A stretch of DNA of 64,000 bases from Coniferiporia sulphurascens (Eukaryota > Basidiomycota > Agaricomycetes > Hymenochaetales > Hymenochaetaceae): positions 744,001 through 808,000 of the forward strand of contig NBBA01000006.1 of the NCBI GenBank assembly GCA_002794785.1, written 5' to 3'. The notes beneath the pieces are model-generated. The model was not told the origin of the DNA, ran no database searches, and saw nothing but the letters and a program-made list of their open reading frames with translations. The position numbers and the translations under genes are program-made. This document shows positions 25,071 through 33,989 of this stretch, in pieces (within the stretch, counting starts at the first letter, position 1; every line of letters begins with the position of its first letter).

Positions 25071-25150
25071 CTATAAAATCCGACACTCTGTGCTCACATC
25101 TCAACCTCTTCCTCCTTCCTCCCACCACCATCCCCTCACAACTCCACCCC
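25071..25150 (+). promoter_or_regulatory. Outward-facing TATA and CT-rich leader, right repeat
   Basis: CTATAAAATCC at 25071-25081 is followed by CTCAACCTCTTCCTCCTTCC and more pyrimidines, as in fungal promoters. It points toward the element end and flanking DNA, mirroring 11471-11477. Confidence 0.4.
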
Positions 25151-25969
25151 CCCCTCCTTTTATCTTCATATGTTCTTGCTCTGGTTCTTGCATTGTGCAT
25201 ATGCACACAATTTTTCTTTTCGGTCCATGTGCAAGCATGCAGCCTTGTCCATGGGTTTGGGGGTTTATGGCCAGGCCTTGGACTTTGTTTTCATTCAGTG
25301 CATTTCTTTTTTTTTTTGTGCTCTGATTTGCTTATGGACCTCAGGTCCACTCTGCACTTGAGCTATTCAGATGTGTGTACACACCTTACGGTGTTGTACT
25401 TCTATTGGGATGGGGGGGTCTTAAGGATGTGAACACATCACATCCCATTTGTTCACTTGGTATGTTTTTCATTTGCTTGGTTTCATTTGAACTATACTTA
25501 TCAACACTTACAGGGGTGGTGTTATACAGATGGATATTTTTACCTTCTCTAAATCTTAGTGGGGATTTGTAAAATTAGAGGGGAAGTCTTACTTTAGTTA
25601 TTTGTTTAATGTCTTCACAGTTTTCCACCTTTTTGATCTTGTTTCAGTTTTTCCTTTATAATGGATGTATGGCAAGGGTCTGTATTACTATAAGGCATTT
25701 AGGACTACGGGCATTTATAATGACATTGTCTTCTGTAGTTGTAGTTGTATTACTAGATACACGATGTACATAGCAAAATTGAATATATGATGGACTTGTA
25801 TGGACTCAAGATACTGACATCTGACAAACTAATAAACTACTTATCTCCATTGCCCACTTTCACATCAAGTGACTAAACATAAGTTTCTGCACAAACCATA
25901 TCAAAATAAACATCACCATTAGCTAACAGTGCTCAGGTAACTGCACCTTTAAACACTGAGGTTCGTGCT

Positions 25970-26230
25970 CCTGCCTGGGAGCGCCCATGGTAGACATGCC
26001 CACCTTTGGGAGTGCCCACATCAGTGCATGCCCTCCATGGGCACTCCCACTCTATGGGTGCTCCCACTCTATGGGCACACCCAATGTGGGCACTCCCAAT
26101 ATTTTGGCATGCCCATGCTGGGCACTCCCAAGTAATGGGCACGCCCACATTGGGCACTCCCAATTAATGGGCATGCTCATGTTGGGAGTGCCCAACGTGG
26201 GCATGCCCACATGGGGCACTCCCAATATGT
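25970..26230. repeat. Subterminal GGGCACTCCC motif cluster, right repeat
   Basis: Mirror of the cluster at 10320-10580, with the same spacing and variants. Confidence 0.6.
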
Positions 26231-27327
26231 TGTTGAAGCTCTGTTTGCAATTGCTTTACCTAAGGGCTTTCCTATGCAGGGTTTTTTGTGTGTGCTTCAG
26301 CCCAAACCCTATCAACCCTGCGATTGTGTCCTGCGGGCGCTCCCACAAAACAGGCAGCATCAGGGCCATTGTAGGAGAGAAGAGAGTGCATGGGGAATGC
26401 ACATAGTGAGGTGTTGACTATGCCAGTGTGCTGGTGGTAGCCTGCAGCAGAACAGTAGTCCTTGATCTCATCAAAAAGCTTAGCAAGCCGCATGCCTAAG
26501 GTTGTGTTGTTAGGGTCTGCACTGAGGCGTGCATGCTTGAGGCACTTGATAGCTTCCTGGGCCTTCAAGAAAGGGAAGCATTACAGAATGTCCGTGCCTC
26601 AAGTGCTGTAAAAACAATGGGGAGGGTATGTACCATCCCATTTCCTTGTAGCACATTCCCTGTGCTTTCCAGATGCAAATGTCATACAAAGAAACATAAC
26701 AGGAACACATTATGAATGTAAAGGAACTAGTGCATGTATGTAGCAGTGCATTAGTGTCCCTACTTTATACATAAATTGTCTTGAATTATAATCCCCTTCT
26801 TTCTCAACCTTCTCAGTGTGATTTGCTCCCAGATCCTCAATACCCCCCTCATCCAACCCTTGCCTGCAAGACCCTAGTGGTCGAAGAAAATAGCTAGTAG
26901 CATGGAGAACCACATAAAATGGCCAAACCCATACCATGACATCACTGGTCCCTTAACCCATTGAGGTTCCAGGAACATATTGATCCAATATGAAAGGATG
27001 CAGGGCTCAATTTGATCCTCAAGGATACTATTTACCAGAATGAAAAGGGTAGAACCCCTGTATTGAGCCCCAAAAAAGCAAAAAAATCCCCAGAAAATAG
27101 GTCAAAAAAGGCTGGGAAATCCCAGAAAAAATACCCCAGACACCCTGTGACATGTATCTAAGGCTGGGAGCTCCCAAACCAAATAGTGAGGTAATTCCTG
27201 GGAGATCCCAGCCTCTGGGAGCACCCAGACCACTTGGGAATACCACCCAGGAGGAGGGTCTATTAGGTCAATCATGTCAAAGGTCTGATACACCTAATAG
27301 GTCTTCCCAGAGGGGGTGCCTGAAGTG

Positions 27328-27475
27328 TTTAATTCATCTCTTGTCTCTTACCACCATCATCAGCTCTAACACTCTAGTGAGTGAAGGGTATCAAGCCTGC
27401 CCTAAACTAACTAGTATCATTGTGTGAATCTGTTATCACTTGTTTCTAACCCTTAATCAGGGAGCAAATCTAACA
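27328..27475 (+). mobile_element. Element A copy 1, 3' segment
   Basis: Resumes after the KDZ insertion (TTTAATTCATCTCTTG) and ends AATCTAACA at 27475. It contains the leader CTCTTACCACCATCATCAGC, about 50 nt beyond the TATA box of the 5' segment once the insertion is removed. It is the same as 53073-53220 on the minus strand. Confidence 0.85.
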
Positions 27476-28040
27476 GTCGGTGTGGTGACATTTGTGCGGG
27501 CAGTCAACACAGACAAAGGGTACTTCAGTGCCTTGAAAGAGCCTTTCGCTTTCGGGATCTTCGACAACAGAACTGTGGGTGCAGCTGGCATACTCGAGAC
27601 AGGTTGAATTATCGCTGTGCCGTTCTCTGAAGCAACCATATTCGTGATAGTGAGAGACGCCACTGCCGCAGCCGCCTGACATGACTGCAAGCATAGACGG
27701 ATCGATCTCAGGGAACCCAATGGTCGGAGTACGATGCATCTTAAATGGTTCACAATCAGGCAGAGCAATTCCACAACGTCCATGTGTATTATGTTTCCAT
27801 CGTTTATTAGCTTCCTTTCACGTTCTTTATCGAGCCTGTCAAGTTCTCCATTGCTCAGATAATTGATGATCGGCTGGAACAACTGCATTTGATTGACAGA
27901 CCGAGACACAGGAGCGATCAATGGCAAGAAGGACATGCGCAAATCGTCATCTTGCACCGCTGAGCCATCAGATGGGTGTCCAACCAAGAAGAGCGACTTC
28001 TGGTAGGCATTGACTTGCTCCCATATTGGCTGTTCTGTAA
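27476..28040 (-). pseudogene. GATA-like zinc-finger host gene, N-terminal part
   Basis: Reads from about 28040 with RLIEFTEQPIWEQVNAYQKS, FQPIINYLSNGELDRLDKER and, after a likely intron, KALKYPLSVLTARTNVTTPT. It then meets the element A duplication at 27476-27480. With element A and one duplication copy removed, it continues without a gap as PSTVVDVAAYELL at 8008, so both parts are one gene or captured fragment. The 5' side runs straight into a VPS35 fragment in another frame, so the join near 28040 looks chimeric. The N-terminal domain is not identified. Confidence 0.5.
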
Positions 28041-28049
28041 ACTCAATTA

Positions 28050-28775
28050 GTCGAGCGTGCTGAGCCATACGAGGTTGGTATCAACGAGGATACGCAGCTC
28101 ATGTCACTCCATCTCGTGCTTCTTGCAGTTGCACAAGTGTCCTTGGTGCTGCAGCCGTACCCAGAGCTTGTTCATCTCAATGAAGTTGGTGAGCTCGAAT
28201 GTGATCGAGTCCTGCAGGTTTCCAACCGGGCTGTTACAGTGGAAATGAGGTCAGGGATCAGAGCGTTGGGGGTAGGACACATACCCCTTGTCGTTGCCTA
28301 CAGGGAGGTTATCCCGGGTCTGTCCGCTGAGGTAGTGGCGGAGGAAGAGACCACTGGTGGGGTGCTGTATGCTGCGTGACATCTCCATCTTGTCCCTCAT
28401 GATCTCCTTGATGGGTGTGTTGGGGATAGACATGTAGATGGTGCCAACGGTGATCATAAGGTACAGACGCAGGATGATGTTGCCTGCATATTGAACGAGT
28501 TCATAGAGGTCTGCAAGATGGTGCTTCCCCTGGGTGTGCGTGTCATAGAAGTAATTAGTGAGGTGTTGGAGGGCGTCAAACATGGCCGGTGGAGGAGGAC
28601 GTGCATCAGTGCTGCAGCGTCAGGAGATGGAACAGCGGGAGACTGCACACACACACAATTCGTAGTACTGCTTTGGGGGGGGGGGGTGGGGACGTGCACA
28701 GCTCGGCAAGCATAGGCACTCTTGAGCGCATCCATGAGCTGGTAGATCTCCTGTGGGCGATTGACTTCATTTGAG
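28050..28775 (-). pseudogene. VPS35: VPS35 (retromer) N-terminal-region fragment
   Basis: VPS35 is the cargo-recognition alpha-solenoid of the retromer complex on endosomes. The fragment reads [107 protein letters not shown] and [10 protein letters not shown], in VPS35 order, about residues 50-190 of the family. Frameshifts, a homopolymer C run at 28676-28686 and TGA/TAA stops show it is dead. Intron-like breaks remain between blocks, so it derives from genomic DNA. It is fused to the zinc-finger fragment on one side and abuts a tRNA-related repeat on the other. Confidence 0.85.
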
Positions 28776-29221
28776 TCTATAACCTAAACCCTGTAATGTT
28801 AATTAGAAAGCATGGCTGTAAATGGAATTTAGGTCAGTGAGGTAGTCATAGGGGATGGATTTTGAAGAAATTTCATGGCCTGAATGGCTCAGTGGTTGAG
28901 CGGTTCCCAAACCGTATTGAGGCTCGCATAGAGTCAGGTGCTTTCGGGTTTCTGAACCTTATGCATCTGCTACTGGGATTGGCAGCAGATACTGTGTAAG
29001 GTGGTGTACCTATGCTTAACTGCAGCACATATGGTATTGAGTAGGTATGAAAATGCCACCCCAATTCCCATTTTTCTTTATTTTATCTTATGTTTTTTGT
29101 GGTTTTCCCCTGGCCGCTGTGGTAGGGGAGCCAGGTCCTGGGTTCAAGCCCAACAAAAGCAAGTGAATTTTTATTACTTTTTCCTAATAAATTATACAAT
29201 TCCCACAACCACACTTGCCAT
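28776..29221 (+). repeat. tRNA-related SINE-like repeat, copy 1
   Basis: Shares about 430 bp with 47865-48311. Near 28880 is a tRNA 5'-half-like GGCTCAGTGGTTGAGCGG (box A-like) and near 29126 a T-arm-like CCTGGGTTCAAGCCCA (box B-like), followed by an AT-rich tail. The boxes are about 250 nt apart, too far for one tRNA, so it is either a composite SINE or tRNA-derived halves with an insert. Ends are approximate. Confidence 0.45.
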
Positions 29222-29328
29222 GTACAGCATGTCGTTGTAATTGCACAAACATGTTACTGATGGTGTGTTCCTTCATTCCTGTCTAGCTTGAATAGTGCTG
29301 ATGGTGTATCCACTTGGGCTATACAGAA

Positions 29329-29493
29329 GGTTGAAATCAACTCGTTCTCAAGCTACAAAGTTTACCCCAGCAAGGGGCACCTGTTCATCCGTGGCAACAG
29401 CAAAGTGCATCCTCAACACAAGTTATTTCTCCAGTTCCAATACTGATGGTGTATCGATCCCTGCAGGTCTTCCGTTTCGCCAACGGCAAGAAC
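29329..29493 (+). pseudogene. RPL24: RPL24 (ribosomal protein eL24) fragment, 5' exons
   Basis: eL24 belongs to the cytoplasmic 60S subunit. The exon reads KVEINSFSSYKVYPSKGHLF then IRGNSK. A 62-nt intron follows (29405-29466, gtgcat..tgcag), then VFRFANGKN. The gene should continue with LFLQR, but here it is interrupted after GKN by a piece of a membrane transporter; LFLQR is found at 30194. The retained intron argues for DNA-level copying. A GGTGTATCC..ACAG segment just upstream could be the first-intron end. Confidence 0.85.
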
Positions 29494-30193
29494 AAGCCCG
29501 TATATGCTCACCGCCCTACATGCACTCTGCAGGAGCATCGGTGGGTACATCCTGATGGAGCGGGGTGTCTTCGAGCCACAGCAGCTCTTGTTAGGCGAGA
29601 CAGGGCGACTGCGTGGACTGGAGTTGGAGCATAGATCCTAGAAAGTGGTGTAACGTACTGTGTCCTGCTAAGGACCGAAGGAATAGCCTGGCTGCTTGGT
29701 CCAGCCGCACCTGCGACTGGAACGCTCCGGGCCCCAGTGGCGAAGGCAAGACTTGGAAGGGATGGCCTCCACGTTGGACTAGGTGGGCTGAAATCGAAGA
29801 GCGAGGACGGCAATACCAGCCGCTCCTTCGCTATTGGGTCACGATCGGGCCTAGACGCATGCCATCCCTGTTTGTTTGGATTGGCGTGTACACCCTCCTT
29901 GACTATCCCTTTCATCGAGCTCTTTCTCCTCTGCTTGCGCCGACATCACGCACAGCAGTAGAACACGATCGAAGTCGTAATAAATAGTATCAAGATGCCA
30001 CCAGTTACAGCAGTAAGGACAGGGATTGAGAACTATGAGGGAACAGCACAGTGTTCAGCGTGCTGTACACGGTGAATATCGCCGTGAGCAACTTGAGTCT
30101 CGGTTTGGTGACCATCCCAGTGAGTGGCACGCTTTGCTGGGTGTTCGTGGACTCTGTCTTACCATGGCACGCCCAGTTCCATCAAGTTTTGCG
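29494..30193 (+). pseudogene. Triose-phosphate/nucleotide-sugar-type transporter fragment inside RPL24
   Basis: The first block, YMLTALHALCRSIGGYILMERGVF (29500-29570; the longest family-like run), and the second, VFSVLYTVNIAVSNLSL then GLVTIP, a 57-nt intron (30120-30176), and FHQVLRA, follow the order of fungal DMT/TPT carriers (SLC35-like, Golgi/ER or plastid-phosphate-type antiporters). The two blocks are separated by about 440 bp that holds a minus-strand membrane-protein tail, so this copy is itself rearranged. It ends where RPL24 resumes at LFLQR. Confidence 0.7.
29620..30025 (-). pseudogene. Possible single-pass membrane protein fragment
   Basis: On the minus strand from about 30020: AVTGGILILFITTSIVFYCC (a hydrophobic span), a TGA, CRRKQRRKSS, then a Pro/Ser-rich tail to about 29620. 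A transmembrane helix followed by a basic stop-transfer patch and long cytosolic tail is a common fungal plasma-membrane layout. The family is not identified. The TGA directly after the span suggests it is broken. Confidence 0.35.
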
Positions 30194-30367
30194 GGCTCTT
30201 CCTGCAACGTATAAACCCACGCAAGATCACATGGACACAGGTGTACCGTTGCATGCACAAGAAGGGTATCACTGAGGAGACCGCGAAGAAGCGCATGCAT
30301 TGCACTGTGAAGCACCAGCATGGCATCATTGGTGCAGTTTGCGGTCAGGATGGGGATGCCCAATGTT
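30194..30367 (+). pseudogene. RPL24: RPL24 fragment, 3' exon
   Basis: Reads LFLQRINPRKITWTQVYRC, MHKKGITEETAKKR and TVKHQHGIIGAV, then departs from the family and stops at TGA 30367. It continues the eL24 sequence left off at 29493, with no residues missing by eye. Several basic residues of eL24 are replaced by Cys, Met or His (CGN to TGN/CAN-type changes), which fits C-to-T decay. Confidence 0.88.
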
Positions 30368-30850
30368 GAGGGGGGTGCTGCTCAGTCTTCAGTCGTCTTG
30401 GTCCTGATCTCGCCTGCAATGGCATCATCCAGTTGTGGGGGAAACTTACCACTTTCCGGGTCACCATCCAAAGTACCCCCACCATTGGGCATTAACTTCT
30501 CTAGGTCTGAGAATGCAATTCCAGGAGGATTCTTCCCGATTGCTATGGCAGCATCTGTGCTTGCAGGGACAGGTCCAATGTCTCCCACAAGTGGGCTAAC
30601 ACAGTACAAGAGTGTGTCAAGCTCACCTAAGACCATGACCCTGGAGCATCCACCTAATCCTATCCCATCCTTGCCCACCACTCCAATGGCGACTAACAGG
30701 GCTGTGGCAGCAACTGCCCCAGGCATAGGGACAGCAGCTAAATGAACCTGCTTTGCAGGTGAAGATGCGAGGGGCATATTGTCATTGCTGGACGACAAGT
30801 ATGTGGCAGCCTTGCATTTCAGCAAGCACTTGGACATCTCTACCTTTGAC
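30368..30850. other. Unassigned, open on both strands
   Basis: Long frames exist on both strands (plus to about 30745, minus from about 30966) but neither shows a known motif. The minus-strand reading is Gly/Ala/Pro-rich. It may be another captured fragment. No call is made. Confidence 0.25.
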
Positions 30851-31120
30851 ATCATCAGGAAAAAAAAAGGTTTGCTATGAGCACCTATGTAGTCTATATG
30901 AGCTTCCATAGACCCTGTAGTCCAATAAGTCAAGTCCCAATTATATAGTTTCCCATAGACCCACATAGGCCAATATAGCCTACACTTGTTCTATATAGAC
31001 TTTGCACAGACTGTATAGAATAGACTGTGTCTACAGGGACTATCCAATATATAGGATGCACTATGGTGTTGTTATAACAAAATTTTCAAATAAAACTATA
31101 TTTAATTTGAGGCACCATAT
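30851..31120. repeat. TATAG/ATAGAC-rich low-complexity stretch
   Basis: Dense irregular repeats of TATAGAC, CCATAGAC and TATATAG. Similar stretches occur at 33341-33560, 39900-40220 and 43715-43960. Confidence 0.55.
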
Positions 31121-31139
31121 TTTACATAGTCATGGTGTT

Positions 31140-31540
31140 ACAGCAATGAGTATGGAGCAAGAGGGAAAGCAATAAAGATAGACCTAACACCAACCAGGAA
31201 AAAATGGCCTGCATCAATGTCCTGCACTCGCACTTGATAACCATGTCCCCTGAACAAGCTCCACCCTGCAAAATAGAAATGGATGGTGCACTCTGACGAA
31301 AATGCGACCGCCTCGAACGAATACAGGAGCCTTCCCAGGACCTCAGGTGCCATGTAACCTGGCACACCGCACAACCCGAAGACTGCAAGCAGCTGCAGCA
31401 GTGTGCGGTCACCACTCGATCTGCTAATAACCCTAACATGACCTCGTGTCATTGCATATGCGACCCAGTGCATCGCAATAGTCATCCTGGGCAGGAATGT
31501 TGGGCCGACCTTGATAAGTGCGATAGCAGTGGACTTCATG
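31140..31540 (-). pseudogene. Possible protein kinase fragment
   Basis: A minus-strand frame contains VFGLCGVPGYMAPEVLG, close to the kinase activation-segment pattern DFG..GTPGYMAPEVL but without the Asp. Flanking residues do not extend into recognisable kinase subdomains. Either a small decayed kinase piece or chance. Confidence 0.3.
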
Positions 31541-31659
31541 CAATCACGAGATGCCTGTACATTCTCCTGACTTCGAAAAAAGTCAAATATGATGTTCTGT
31601 GAGGGAAGGCTGTCTTTTCTGTGAGTCCATATGAAACGAGAGGGTAGAAAGTGAAAAGG

Positions 31660-32680
31660 CTTTGAAAGAAGGGAGGGCCGAGACTCACATTATGGCGACT
31701 CCGGTAGCGCCTGTTGCTGCTACCCCTGTACCCTCCCCAGCTGCTGCGAAGCCACCGCCTCCGCCAGAACTGCCACAAAAGTGTGCTCCAGCACCCCTTC
31801 CCCCCATGAAGAGGGGCCGGGCTCCTCGCCTGCCTGTCCCGTCTCCAGCTCCCCCAGCACCGGCTCCTCCTGCCCCTCAAGTAGCATGACCTCCGCCAGC
31901 TCAGATACGGAGCCTGAGGCTGACCTGACAAGGAAATGTTGCATGAGTGGGAAGAGCATCTCAGGAAGCAATATAAAGCTCATGCAGAACATCTTTGACA
32001 ACTGTAGAAAGAGGAAGAGGAAGGGCACCGTGCAGAGGAGGAAGAAATGAATCGCAGCAGGGAACGTCTAGCGTCTGCATCCAGGCAGAACTCCACACCG
32101 AATGCACCTGTCGCACCTCCTGTACAGACGCAGATGCCTCCGCCTCCATCACCCCAGCGCCACCCACCCCAGCTGTAGTGAGCCCCGAGATACTTTCAAC
32201 ACCCATTACTACTCCCTCTGCCAGCGAAAAGTCTAGTACAAAACTGTTCAGCAAACTTATGAGCCAGGGACAAAGTGCAACTGTCACTCCAGCAACTCCC
32301 TCCAGTGGCGGAACTGACCCTTTTTAGACCCCCCTCAACCTTCTGCTGTCCCTGCGACTCCCGCAACCCCTGTGCTGTCTCCACCGCTCTCGAAGAGCAT
32401 TGCGCCTCTCACAATGAAAACATCATACAATACTGCTCTGCAGGACAATGATGACTGGGGAGATGCCAAAGAGACTGAGGCCGACAATAGCAGTGACAAT
32501 GAGACCTCTTCGAAGCGTCTTTTGACAACTGCCAGTGGAGCAAGGGGAAGAGGAAGGGCACTGTGCAGAGGAGGAAGGAATGAACCGCAGGAGGGAACAT
32601 CTAGTGGCTGCGTCCAGACAGAGCTCTGCACCGCAATGCTATGTTATAAAGTCAAATGCAATACCAGAGTCTGAAAGCAC
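31660..32680 (+). pseudogene. Pro/Glu-rich coding-like segment with an internal duplication
   Basis: The first part (31692 on) encodes Ala/Pro-rich APVAATPVPSPAAAK. A block at about 31990-32120 reads EEEEGHRAEEEEMNRSRERL and then ASASRQNSTP. It recurs at about 32500-32640 as GEEEGHCAEEEGMNRRREHL then VAASRQSSAP, about 510 bp apart. The Glu/Arg-rich pattern would favour a coiled coil. Frames are broken between the blocks. Source gene not identified. Confidence 0.35.
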
Positions 32681-32939
32681 TGACCTAAGCACGGGGAGAG
32701 AAGAACATTTCCAGGCTTGATATCATGGTGAACAATCCTGGGGTTTGAACATAGAGGAAGACAAAGAAGATGATCAGTGGGAAAAAAGGGAAGTGAAGCG
32801 CACCTATTCTCAACCATGGGAAATACCTGGACACTGTTTTAACTTGAAGTCCATTTTGCTAAGTCACCCTGTGTCTGTTCTGTACAGACTGTACCATACA
32901 CTTCAGCTTGAAAAAAAAAAAAGTTTCTTCCATGTAAGT

Positions 32940-33340
32940 GGTTTTTCTCAGACAAAAAATGCACATAGGGCTGCGCCAATTGCAAGCATGAGTGAGAACA
33001 GGAGGGCAGCACGCATTGCTTCCGCATAGTATGACACATGCACAATCACCTGAACGGCTGGCGGAAGTGTGGCAAGCAATGCAGGCGAGGTGCATGCACG
33101 CTCGATGATGCCGCTGACATCAACATCCTGGTCTGCAAGCCAAGAGTGGAGGTTCGTCCACAGCACATTCTGAATGAGTGTGCTCCTGACAGATATACCT
33201 AGGACAGAGCCCAGAGAGCAGAATAGGTACTAAGATATGGCGGTCCAAGTCGCAATGGCCTGATCCTTGGGGGCAGCATTCAAGTTGGTGATGATGGCAA
33301 TAAGCATAGCTGTGAGAAACAATTTAAATACAAGTTAGTA
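32940..33340 (-). pseudogene. MFS transporter C-terminal fragment
   Basis: On the minus strand from about 33340: LIAIITNLNAAPKDQAIATW, CSLGSVLGISVRSTLIQNVL, LPPAVQVIVHVSYYAEAMRA, ALLFSLMLAIGAALCAFFV. This matches the last membrane segments of the multidrug / vacuolar basic amino acid (Vba-like) MFS group, which exports small molecules by proton antiport. A TAG near 33225 breaks it. The N-terminal two thirds are absent. Confidence 0.65.
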
Positions 33341-33867
33341 TATCTATCTAGCAATGGCCTTTGTTTTGTCCTATAAGTAGTAAAATCTTTGGGCCTATGG
33401 TGACTATGGGTGACTATAATGCCCATGCCTGCATACAGACTACTACAGGAAATTTATATTTTCCTATAGTAGTTCACATAGCCCTTTTAGTCCCTATAGC
33501 ATATCTATGGAGTGCTATGGGTGCTAATCCTGACTATGACAAGTATGGTAATGATCAGCATGCTATGGGAATTTTATTTTTTCCTGATGATGCAAAGACT
33601 GTGGTTACAACATGGGAGATGCACTTTATATTCAGAAAGCACATACTACCAAGAATGGTACATCATCTTCATTCATAGAGCTGTCCCCTTCAACTGACTG
33701 GTTCACTTGACTGATGTGTGCACAAACCAGCACACGTCACCACACCAGCCTTCTGCTCGGCCTCATTGATGGTGGGAGATTCTCTGGTGGGTTTGCAGTG
33801 TGTATCTCTTTGTCTGCATCTCTGACCATTTGTTGTCTGCTCTCAAGTTTATGCATGAGAAGGAAGC
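33341..33867. other. No gene seen; TATAG-type repeats then plain sequence
   Basis: 33341-33560 is rich in CTATAG/CCTATGG motifs as at 30851-31120. 33561-33862 shows nothing recognisable. 33863-33867 is the GAAGC duplication of the copia insertion. Confidence 0.4.
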
Positions 33868-33989
33868 TATTAAATAATTATAATGAACAACTAAACATAG
33901 TACATGGTCATATGAACAGCCATCTTACTAAGTGAACGATAATGCAACAATAACACCATATGATAAGGGCTATGATAGTTATAGTATAT
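33868..33989 (+). repeat. Truncated 5' LTR of the second copia copy
   Basis: The first 122 bp match the 3' LTR at 37221 up to GTTATAGTATAT, then break into pol sequence. Confidence 0.88.

Larger units (their letters stand above)
9222..27327. mobile_element. 18.1-kb KDZ-superfamily DNA transposon with 2.5-kb terminal inverted repeats
   Basis: The element lies between CACTTCAGGC at 9222 and GCCTGAAGTG ending at 27327. The target, visible intact in element A copy 2 as GAATTAAAC at 53213-53221 (complement GTTTAATTC), is duplicated. The duplication is 7, 8 or 9 bp depending on which terminal bases are assigned to the element; 8 bp would fit what I recall for KDZ elements. Inside are two minus-strand cargo genes (12469-15804 and 16631-19324) and a plus-strand KDZ transposase (20738-24625), divergent from about 1.4 kb of shared spacer. 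The transposase and both cargo genes carry lesions, so this copy is probably not autonomous now. Confidence 0.9.
24821..27327 (-). repeat. Right terminal inverted repeat of the KDZ element (2507 bp)
   Basis: Reverse complement of 9222-11728, with only two homopolymer differences seen. The inner boundary is CAGGTCTCACGC at 24821. About 195 bp (24626-24820) separate it from the transposase stop, with nothing recognisable there. Confidence 0.93.

Noticed and set aside
24965..25432. 155-codon frame in the right TIR (mirror at 11118-11584) as a protein gene
   Set aside because: It overlaps the TATA and CT-rich tract, is composed of low-complexity Leu/Pro/Phe translation of pyrimidine runs, and its frame changes between the two TIRs because of the G7/G8 difference.
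9222..27327. CACTA/EnSpm classification from the CACTTC terminus
   Set aside because: CACTA elements make 3-bp duplications. Here the duplication is 7-9 bp and the transposase has the KDZ core motifs.
9222..27327. A TET/JBP dioxygenase gene, known to travel with KDZ elements in mushrooms
   Set aside because: I looked for it, but neither cargo gene shows the HxD...H iron-binding pattern with the expected context.
27476..28040. Firm SNF5/SFH1 identity for the split zinc-finger gene
   Set aside because: The C-terminal finger fits, but I could not find the SNF5 repeat domain, so the name is kept tentative.
31140..31540. Functional protein kinase
   Set aside because: Only one activation-segment-like motif is present, with the DFG Asp missing and no other subdomains.
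27476..33340. Helitron call for the gene-capture block
   Set aside because: No Rep/helicase sequence was seen and I could not point to a 3' hairpin with CTRR end; only the capture pattern suggests it.
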